From a candidate division CSSED10-310 bacterium (GTDB taxonomy: Bacteria > CSSED10-310 > JAFGDC01), in NCBI GenBank assembly GCA_016932295.1, contig JAFGDC010000558.1, forward strand, positions 1-7,285: a DNA stretch of 7,285 nt, written 5' to 3'. Below, piece after piece: positions 1-5,246 of this stretch. The stretch's first letter is position 1; each line of letters starts with the position of its first letter. The translations under genes and the position numbers were made by a program. The notes under the pieces are model-generated. The model worked only from the letters and a program-made list of their open reading frames with translations. It searched no databases and was not told the DNA's origin.

Positions 1-68
1 ACCGGCTTCCTGAACCGTCCGGATGCCAGCGGAAAAACAGTATCACCTGCCTTAGTGGAGGAGCAACC

Positions 69-112
69 GGGACAGTGCCCGGATTGGCAAGCAACTCCCG
101 GGGTGCTGTCCC
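69..112 (+). other. Long imperfect hairpin
   Basis: Bases 69-80 (gggacagtgccc) can pair with 101-112 (gggtgctgtccc) over 12 consecutive positions, ten Watson-Crick and two G-U, around a 20-nt loop. No T-run follows, so it is not a simple terminator. The 3' arm segment ctgtc (106-110) can instead pair with gacag (126-130), giving two mutually exclusive folds as in an attenuator, but this second stem is only 5 bp. A shorter nested option is ccggg (67-71) with cccgg (78-82). It could be a structured leader, a small RNA, or coincidence inside the tail of an upstream gene. Confidence 0.35.
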
Positions 113-139
113 TGATTGTCCGCCAGACAGTATTGCTAT

Positions 140-168
140 TTGAGAGAGCAGGGAACTTTCGATAAAAC
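140..168 (+). promoter_or_regulatory. Weak sigma70-like promoter candidate
   Basis: TTGAGA at 140-145 (5 of 6 to TTGACA) and TAAAAC at 163-168 (4 of 6 to TATAAT) are separated by 17 bp. If used, transcription would begin near 175 and give a leader of about 125 nt for the gene starting at 303, with the 20-bp repeat inside that leader. A second, weaker pair lies closer to the gene (TTCAAG 228-233, TAGACT 251-256, 17 bp). Neither is convincing alone. Confidence 0.25.
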
Positions 169-197
169 GTCCTCCATGTGTGGTTGCCGCCCGTTCA

Positions 198-217
198 ATC
201 ACAGGCGGTGGATTTGG
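198..217 (+). repeat. 20-bp dispersed repeat, copy 1
   Basis: The sequence atcacaggcggtggatttgg matches 5135-5154 at 19 of 20 positions, in the same orientation. It ends 85 bp before the start codon at 303. Flanking sequence is not recognisably conserved, so the repeat unit appears short. It could be a regulator binding site, a remnant of a dispersed intergenic element, or chance. Confidence 0.55.
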
Positions 218-302
218 AGGAATTTCTTTCAAGGATAACGGCTGGTAAAGTAGACTTGTGGCAGGTGTTCGGTTCGGACGCGAGCCGGAAGGAGGTGGAA
301 TC

Positions 303-782
303 ATGGAGATTGTGACATATGTATTCTGCTGCAGCGAGGACAGACCGGAACCGGAGGCTGTTGTTGAGGGTTCGCGCCTGCAGGGGGTTTGTTTTGATAT
401 CGTGGATTCGGATGCGAACGAGGATGGCTGCTGGAGCCAGTTGATGTTGAAGGAAACCGAATCGGGACGCCAGATCGCTGTCGACTGTCTTGCCGGAGAG
501 GGTTCCTGTGTCGATGCGTTCAGCCAGGAGATGGAATCATGCGGTGCGATGCTGGACGGATTGCCCGAATCGGCTGGGTCGCGGCTGGTGCGGGATCATC
601 TGTCCGCCACCAGGTTTTTGGTGCGGACACGATTCGAGATCGAGGACCCCAACGACGAGTTGTTCGACTTCAACAGCGCTATTCTGATCTATATTCATGA
701 CAACCACGACGGGATGATCTTTGCCCGGGATGAAGGCTTCTACGACGATCAGGATGAATTGATCGTCAGTGTGGCCGGGTGA
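303..782 (+). CDS. Acidic hypothetical protein (159 aa)
   Basis: I do not recognise this protein. It is 159 residues, starting at ATG 303 because a near-perfect Shine-Dalgarno site (aaggaggt, 289-296) sits 6 nt upstream. The frame also extends to a GTG at 258, but that start would place the Shine-Dalgarno inside the coding region. The protein is strongly acidic (many Asp and Glu) and has no signal peptide or membrane segment, so it is probably cytoplasmic. The N-terminus (MEIVTYVFCC) looks like a beta strand. The C-terminal third alternates predicted strands and acidic turns (FDFNSAILIYIHDNHDGMIF, then EGFYDDQDELIV), suggesting a small alpha/beta fold with a conserved-looking DG(x)nGFYD patch. 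Five cysteines are scattered without a metal-site spacing. The gene stands alone on the plus strand and converges with the helicase-like gene, 90 bp between stop codons. It is very likely a real gene; function unknown. Confidence 0.85.
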   Translation: MEIVTYVFCCSEDRPEPEAVVEGSRLQGVCFDIVDSDANEDGCWSQLMLKETESGRQIAVDCLAGEGSCVDAFSQEMESCGAMLDGLPESAGSRLVRDHLSATRFLVRTRFEIEDPNDELFDFNSAILIYIHDNHDGMIFARDEGFYDDQDELIVSVAG

Positions 783-872
783 GCCGTCGGTCAGTCGGGG
801 TCGGCCCCAGGAGCACCGGAGACTACCCGGCGTCATGTTGCGGCCTATGACCGGGAGTCGGGTTGCCGTGAG
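783..872. other. Convergent intergenic gap
   Basis: These 90 bp separate two converging genes. The only compact hairpin is gggg (797-800), tcgg loop, cccc (805-808). It is GC-pure but only 4 bp long and lacks a T-run on either strand. A run of A at 875-879 belongs to the end of the minus-strand gene. I see no canonical intrinsic terminator for either gene here. Confidence 0.4.
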
Positions 873-3800
873 TTAAAAACCGAAAAACTCGAAGCACACG
901 AGCTTCAGATCAGATCGTTTAATGCGGGGGAGGTCTCTCCTTACTCCGCGTCGATGGAGTATGTCACCGGCGGCGTGGCGGCGGCAGAGAGCTTCCAGGC
1001 CACCCAGGAGGGCTTCGAGGTTATGTTCGCGCAGGTAGGTCGCGCGGAGCCGCCGCAGTGCTTCCCGGTAACCGCTGGTGAGCGCTTGGTTAAGCAACCG
1101 GATGAGCGACACTGACCGGTGGCGCTCCAGCTCGCCGTTCTTCACTGCCTGGGTAAGGCTTTGCAACAGTGCCTGCTGAACATCCTCGGCACACTCGGCA
1201 TCGTCGTCCTGCTTGAATGCGGCCATGATGTCGTCAACGATTTTCTCCTGGATGTCGAAGATGGAATCGAGTGCTTCCTGCGCAACCTCGCGGACCTGCA
1301 GTTCTTTACAGATCACCTGTTTAAGGATCAGAAACCGATTGTCGGATATTTTTCCGGTTTCGACGTTGAAGTAGCGCAGGAAATGATAGGTTTCACTATC
1401 GCGCGGGGTCGCCTTGTAGAAGAACATTATGCCGATCGGTGTCCGCTCATGGATTCCGGAGTGGATGCCGTTGGGCAGCAGCGACAGGGTGCTGGAACCG
1501 CCACCGGCCAGGAAACGTTCCAGTCTGGTGAGGTGGGCGTCATTGCCGATGAGTTCGGAGAATGATTCTTCCTGCTCGAGCACCGAAGTATCGCCGGCAG
1601 CGAGCCTGGAAATCACGCTGAACGATCCGGGATGCAAAGCGTAGCCGATGGCGTTGGTGCGGGTTCCCGCTGTTTCGCCGGCCAGTATGGCATCATTGGC
1701 GCTGCGTGCCCGTTCCATGAGGCTATCCAGGCCTTGGCGGGGCAGCAGTTGGCATACTTCCAGCCGGTCATGGAACGAACCGGTGCGATCCACCTTGGCG
1801 GCGCGCAGGGGCAGTATGGTGGGGTTCCATGGCGCATCATAGCAGATCATGACTTCGCAATCGGCGATCCGTTCCGGCAGCACATCGGTGGCGATCAAGA
1901 CATCGATGGGCTTGTCGCTGTCGCCTTTGTGTCCGACCAAACCCGGCGAAAAGCGAGCGATCCGCTCCACTCTGGTTTCGGGAGTGTCGCCGGCGGTGAG
2001 CGTCTCGATGTGCATGCCGCCAGCCTGGGAACGGAAAGCCGCGGAATCAGGCGCCTTGGCGTCGGTCAACCGGGTGAACAGGTAGGCGGCGGTCTCGTCA
2101 TAGGCACAGACGACCGCAATCCGCCGACCTCGATGCTTTACCAACAATTCTTTGAGACATACCAGCTTGGTATCGCTGGCGGCTGAGAGATCATTGATGA
2201 GCTGCAGCATGGTGGCAACGAGTTTTTCGTCTTTTCTCAATGCATCCAGCAGGTCCCTCAGATTGTAATCAGCAGGATCGGTCGGTGTGAGTGTTTCCAA
2301 CAGCTTGCTCACGCTGGTCGATTGATCTTCTTCCGAGATCGCCTCGGTGACGATGGTGTGGCATGATTCCACTGCCAGGTAGCGGCTCACCACCGAGGCA
2401 TCCATCCCCGCCGGCAGATAGTTCCTGAGGCTGAACCGTTGGAACGCGGTGAGCAGGTGCCGGATGCGGGTGATGGAAAGGCGCAGGGCCGCGGGGCTTG
2501 ACTCCAGCCGGCAGAGGTAATGCAGATCCAATTGGCCGCGTAATGCTGCAAGGCGGATAGTATCGATTTCTTCACCGGCATGGGAACGCTGGAATCCGTC
2601 CAGGAGGAGTGGCGCCAGGGTCAGGTTGCGCAGGCAGGTCAACAAGGGTTCGAAGGCATTGCCATAGGCCGCCGGTAAATCATATGCAATGGAGGTGAGT
2701 GTTCGCATCGGCAGCCGTATCTTCCGGCCGAAAATGGCCCCGGAGGATGGATTTTTGGCCAGGAACGCGCGGCTCCGCCGCACCACCACCTCTTCCAGTA
2801 GGTTGTACACTGCCACGATACCGGTACTTTTTTGGGGATATTTTTTCGCGCGGAGAAAATAACCGAACAGATCCTCGATCCCAACGCATGAGAAATATTC
2901 GTTGTCGCCCCGGGTGATAAGCGACAACTGGTGGTAGAGATCCATCAGGTCGCCGGTGATGGGAGATCTGGTCATCAGGATGATCGGCAGCGGTTCATCC
3001 CCGGTGTAGGCATCGTCCAGTTTCTCGATGAGGCTGCGGAGGTTGCGGTAGGCGATTGAGGTGGGATCGTTGAAGAGTTCCGAGTGATTGATCACGAGCA
3101 TGTCGACTTTATGTTCGAGCTTCACCGTTCCAGATGCCACGTCCTCATGGGTGATGACTTCCGGCGGCGCGGCGGTCTCGCTGAATTCCTCCTGCCATGG
3201 TTTGACGTAGACCGCCGGACAGATGAGCAAAGATCGAAATCCGGGGAGCACCACCCGTTCCTCGAACAGTTTCCTCGCAAGCCAGCGCATACCGAGACCC
3301 AGAGAATCAGCGATCATCACCCCGCGATGGCGGCCGATTATTTCCCGTGCCTGGCGCAGGGCATAATAATGGAAATCGCCGGTCAGGCTGGGCGCTTCTT
3401 CCGGCGGCTCCTCGCCCCCCAAAAAGTATTCATGTAGTGTCTTCATGTAGACCTGGTAGGGCATGTAGTCTTTGCGGCCGAACTTGGACGAGTCCAGGAT
3501 ATCGAGGAGTTCACTCTTGAACGACCAGGAGCGGGACCAGCGGCCTTCGAACCAATGCGCCAAATCCCTGGCGGTGTCGGCGACCGGCTCGGAGTCGACC
3601 TCCCCGGTTTCGGGATTTTCCGCCAGGCAGAGTACATTCAATTCCTGCGGCGACCGGAATCCCTGCATGGAAAACGTGCTGCTCCCCACGATCGCGGCTC
3701 GTGGAGACATCTCGTCGTTTCGATTGCCCTGCACCAGGTACAGATTGGTGGTCAGGAATCCCTGGTAGAGCAACCTTACCTCCACTCGCTGGTTGCCGAG

Positions 3801-4118
3801 GAAAAACATAAGGTCGCGCACCAGGGTCAGGTGTTCCTCATCGTAGGGGAACTGCTCCAGTTCTCTGCGTAACTGCTTGGGAACTGTGATGGTGGCCGGC
3901 AGCGGCAGGCTGTCGGACCCGAATCCCGCGAACGCCCCGAGCAGCACGCGAACCGCTTTTTGGGCGAACAGCGCCTGGCGCAGGCGCGCGAAACCATTCA
4001 GGCCGAACTGCGTCGAGGCGATATCCAGAAAGCTGTCTTCGCGGGCCATCAACAGCCGTTCTAACACCTCGTCAAGGAAGTTTTCATCCTGATTGTGGAT
4101 CAGCCTGGGAAAACTCAT
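873..4118 (-). CDS. Inactive PLD-like/SNF2 helicase-family protein (1081 aa)
   Basis: The layout matches bacterial PLD-SNF2 helicases: an N-terminal phospholipase D-like domain (about 40-200), a RecA-like lobe 1 (about 245-455), a helical insert (455-640), lobe 2 (about 645-800) and a helical basic C-terminus. Retained family landmarks are motif Ia-like SLLICPAVYVKPWQEEF (296-312), VVVRRSR (444-450), the TK...LL start of lobe 2 (650-659), RFSP (722-725), LIATD (741-745) and YDAPWNP (760-766). The catalytic residues are gone. Motif I reads ADSLGLGMR (270-278; K to M277), motif II reads NHSE for DEAH (344-347), motif III reads MTRSP for LTATP (382-386), and motif V lacks the NLQ segment after E749. 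Motif VI reads LRAAKVDR for QRxGRxxR (771-778). The PLD HxK reads TTN (123-125) and GSSNF reads GSSTF (145-149). The start at 4118 has GAGGT 4 nt upstream, overlapping the TGA of the preceding glycosyltransferase gene, so translation is probably coupled. Family relatives are DNA translocases, often linked to defence. This one should neither hydrolyse ATP nor cut phosphodiesters, and may be a scaffold or regulator. Family call is firm; role unknown. Confidence 0.88.
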   Translation of the reverse strand: MSFPRLIHNQDENFLDEVLERLLMAREDSFLDIASTQFGLNGFARLRQALFAQKAVRVLLGAFAGFGSDSLPLPATITVPKQLRRELEQFPYDEEHLTLVRDLMFFLGNQRVEVRLLYQGFLTTNLYLVQGNRNDEMSPRAAIVGSSTFSMQGFRSPQELNVLCLAENPETGEVDSEPVADTARDLAHWFEGRWSRSWSFKSELLDILDSSKFGRKDYMPYQVYMKTLHEYFLGGEEPPEEAPSLTGDFHYYALRQAREIIGRHRGVMIADSLGLGMRWLARKLFEERVVLPGFRSLLICPAVYVKPWQEEFSETAAPPEVITHEDVASGTVKLEHKVDMLVINHSELFNDPTSIAYRNLRSLIEKLDDAYTGDEPLPIILMTRSPITGDLMDLYHQLSLITRGDNEYFSCVGIEDLFGYFLRAKKYPQKSTGIVAVYNLLEEVVVRRSRAFLAKNPSSGAIFGRKIRLPMRTLTSIAYDLPAAYGNAFEPLLTCLRNLTLAPLLLDGFQRSHAGEEIDTIRLAALRGQLDLHYLCRLESSPAALRLSITRIRHLLTAFQRFSLRNYLPAGMDASVVSRYLAVESCHTIVTEAISEEDQSTSVSKLLETLTPTDPADYNLRDLLDALRKDEKLVATMLQLINDLSAASDTKLVCLKELLVKHRGRRIAVVCAYDETAAYLFTRLTDAKAPDSAAFRSQAGGMHIETLTAGDTPETRVERIARFSPGLVGHKGDSDKPIDVLIATDVLPERIADCEVMICYDAPWNPTILPLRAAKVDRTGSFHDRLEVCQLLPRQGLDSLMERARSANDAILAGETAGTRTNAIGYALHPGSFSVISRLAAGDTSVLEQEESFSELIGNDAHLTRLERFLAGGGSSTLSLLPNGIHSGIHERTPIGIMFFYKATPRDSETYHFLRYFNVETGKISDNRFLILKQVICKELQVREVAQEALDSIFDIQEKIVDDIMAAFKQDDDAECAEDVQQALLQSLTQAVKNGELERHRSVSLIRLLNQALTSGYREALRRLRATYLREHNLEALLGGLEALCRRHAAGDILHRRGVRRDLPRIKRSDLKLVCFEFFGF

Positions 4119-4122
4119 GGAT

Positions 4123-4127
4123 ACCTC
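4123..4127 (-). promoter_or_regulatory. Shine-Dalgarno overlapping upstream stop codon
   Basis: On the minus strand TGAGGT contains both the TGA stop of the glycosyltransferase gene (4128-4126) and the GAGGT ribosome binding site (4127-4123) of the helicase-like gene, whose ATG starts at 4118. The 7-nt gap between genes argues for one transcript and for translational coupling. Confidence 0.75.
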
Positions 4128-4821
4128 ATTTCAGTGACCGGTACAGTTGCCGCAGTTCCTTGAAAGCCTTCATGATCACCAGCGGATTGGCACCGGTTTG
4201 AGAGCCGTGCAGCCGGGGATAATGGGAAACAGGCACCTCCTTGATACGCATGCCCAGGCGCTTTGCCCTGGCATACATTTCCAGATTCACCATGGCGCCG
4301 GCCGATTCGATGGAAATGGCATCAAGAAAACTCTTCCTGTAGAACCGGAACGCGCAGTTCAAATCCTTGACTCGCACCCCAAGAAGCAGCCACCCCACCA
4401 ATTTCCACCCGAAGCTGTTGAATGATCGGATGATGGGATCGCCTCGCCGCCGGCGATATCCGGTCACGATGTCGAAATTGTCCAGATATGGTATGAGCAG
4501 ATCCATCTCCGCCAGGTCAAACTGCAGATCACCGTCGGTGAAGAACACCCATTCGTACCGGCATGCCTTGAGCCCGGTTTTCAGGGCGAAACCATAGCCG
4601 TGGTTGGTCTCCAGGTTTACCACCCGCACACGGCCGGGCAGCCGTTCCGCATACGATTCGGCGATCTCCCTGGTCCGGTCGGTACTGCCATCGTTGGTCA
4701 CCACCACCTCGAACGCGCCGGCCAGGCTGTTTAACACTTCCAGAGCGGAGTCAATCGTGCGGGCGACATTCTCCTCTTCATTGAAGCAAGGAAACGTCAG
4801 GGATATATCTGGCCGCGGCAT
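4126..4821 (-). CDS. GT2 family glycosyltransferase (polyprenyl-phosphate type)
   Basis: This 231-residue protein is a family 2 glycosyltransferase of the dolichyl-phosphate mannose/glucose synthase-like group. These enzymes move a sugar from a nucleotide donor, usually to a polyprenyl phosphate on the inner face of the cytoplasmic membrane. Visible motifs, in order: the nucleotide-binding start ISLTFPCFNEEENV (6-19), VVVTNDGSTDRT (39-50), NHGYGFALKTGL (73-84), the DxD metal site FTDGDLQ (94-100), KDLNCAFRFY (152-161), NLEMYARAKRLG (179-190) and the HYPRLHGSQ loop (200-208). It ends soon after the catalytic domain with no C-terminal transmembrane helices, so it is a short, soluble or peripheral form. 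The start at 4821 is chosen because GGAGGA lies just upstream (4830-4825) and the TATAAT promoter at 4863-4858 falls inside the longer frame that reaches 4920. It is the first gene of an operon with the helicase-like gene. The sugar and acceptor cannot be told from sequence. Confidence 0.9.
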   Translation of the reverse strand: MPRPDISLTFPCFNEEENVARTIDSALEVLNSLAGAFEVVVTNDGSTDRTREIAESYAERLPGRVRVVNLETNHGYGFALKTGLKACRYEWVFFTDGDLQFDLAEMDLLIPYLDNFDIVTGYRRRRGDPIIRSFNSFGWKLVGWLLLGVRVKDLNCAFRFYRKSFLDAISIESAGAMVNLEMYARAKRLGMRIKEVPVSHYPRLHGSQTGANPLVIMKAFKELRQLYRSLK

Positions 4822-4857
4822 GATTCCTCCCGCCCGGAGACATGTTGAGTTCACACG

Positions 4858-4886
4858 ATTATAAAAACCTTGGACCGATAAGTCCA
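4858..4886 (-). promoter_or_regulatory. Sigma70-type promoter of the minus-strand operon
   Basis: On the minus strand TGGACT (4886-4881, 4 of 6 to TTGACA) is followed after exactly 17 bp by a perfect TATAAT (4863-4858). Transcription should start near 4851, giving a leader of about 30 nt that contains the GGAGGA site before the ATG at 4821. It would serve both the glycosyltransferase and the helicase-like gene. Confidence 0.75.
4871..4886. promoter_or_regulatory. Dyad overlapping the -35 region
   Basis: tggac (4871-4875) and gtcca (4882-4886) form an inverted repeat around a 6-bp centre. One arm is most of the -35 hexamer and the other lies in the spacer, a position suited to a repressor operator. 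The arms are short, so chance is possible. Confidence 0.3.
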
Positions 4887-5134
4887 TAACCCGGCCGGCT
4901 GCCGGATACAGCCATTCCACTCGAGACCCGGTGACGAGTCTGAAGACTCTGGGGGATAGCGGGGTCGTACCCGGAATCTTGTATCTTCGCTGGGAGCTTG
5001 GGCACCGAAGGCGTTACGACGACGGATTTTTTCTTTGAGCAAGTCGATTCGCCGATTGTGAAAGGAAACCTGTTCCGAGGACTGAGCTATTACCCTTGAA
5101 ATGTGTCCACCGGACATGCGGGACATCCTTCCCG
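4887..5134. other. Gene-free region between divergent promoters
   Basis: I find no convincing gene. Open frames here have no plausible ribosome binding site or recognisable product. The stretch holds several small inverted repeats: ccggc/gccgg (4891-4905), gagtc-tgaa-gactc (4936-4949) enclosed by gaccc/gggtc (4925-4929 and 4962-4966), and tgtcc-acc-ggaca (5104-5116). It probably carries control sites for the two divergent units, or eroded sequence. Confidence 0.4.
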
Positions 5135-5160
5135 ATCATAGGCGGTGGATTTGGGACACA
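5102..5160. repeat. Inverted repeat flanking the second repeat copy
   Basis: tgtgtcc (5102-5108) and ggacaca (5154-5160) are perfect 7-bp inverted arms about 45 bp apart. The left arm also forms a tight hairpin with ggaca (5112-5116). The right arm abuts the 20-bp repeat and lies just before the -35 of the promoter at 5169. It could be a two-site operator or the edge of a small element. Confidence 0.3.
5135..5154 (+). repeat. 20-bp dispersed repeat, copy 2
   Basis: atcataggcggtggatttgg is identical to 198-217 except for one base (T for C at the fifth position). It ends 92 bp before the ATG at 5247 and 14 bp before the -35 hexamer at 5169, an activator-like position. Copy 1 precedes a different plus-strand gene at a similar distance. 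Confidence 0.55.
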
Positions 5161-5168
5161 GTGAAGCA

Positions 5169-5196
5169 TTGCAATCATCCAGCGACTGATTACAAT
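5169..5196 (+). promoter_or_regulatory. Sigma70-type promoter of the secreted protein gene
   Basis: TTGCAA (5169-5174, 4 of 6) and TACAAT (5191-5196, 5 of 6) are 16 bp apart. Transcription should start near 5203, about 44 nt before the ATG at 5247, with AAGGA (5234-5238) as ribosome binding site. Confidence 0.6.
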
Positions 5197-5246
5197 GAAA
5201 GACCGGGATCACTGTCCAGGCATCACCAGCGGGAAGGATGTAGTTC

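Larger units (their letters stand above)
1..302. other. Upstream intergenic region, no confident gene
   Basis: No gene here can be called with confidence. A plus-strand frame is open from base 1 to a TAA at 163-165 (54 codons) and could be the 3' tail of a gene cut by the window edge. Its third-position composition is mixed and the peptide is unfamiliar. A minus-strand frame is also open from about 231 to base 1 and begins with a proline-rich stretch (PPNPPP), so frame openness does not decide between them. The region carries a 12-bp imperfect stem (69-112), a weak promoter-like pair (140-168), the first copy of a 20-bp repeat (198-217) and the ribosome binding site of the next gene. Confidence 0.5.

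Noticed and set aside
258..302. GTG start at 258 for the acidic protein
   Set aside because: The ATG at 303 has an aaggaggt site at ideal spacing, while the GTG has none, and the extension would be encoded partly by the Shine-Dalgarno itself.
1119..3872. Several plus-strand open frames of 70-180 codons opposite the helicase-like gene
   Set aside because: The minus-strand frame has clear domain homology over its whole length. The opposite frames lack ribosome binding sites and recognisable motifs.
4822..4920. Longer N-terminus for the glycosyltransferase (start at 4920)
   Set aside because: The promoter at 4858-4886 lies inside this extension, and the extra 33 residues precede the conserved family start. 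GGAGGA just before 4821 supports the shorter form.
4851..5126. Minus-strand open frame of 91 codons upstream of the glycosyltransferase gene
   Set aside because: It has no good ribosome binding site, no familiar sequence and overlaps the strong TATAAT promoter and its spacer. It is more likely non-coding.
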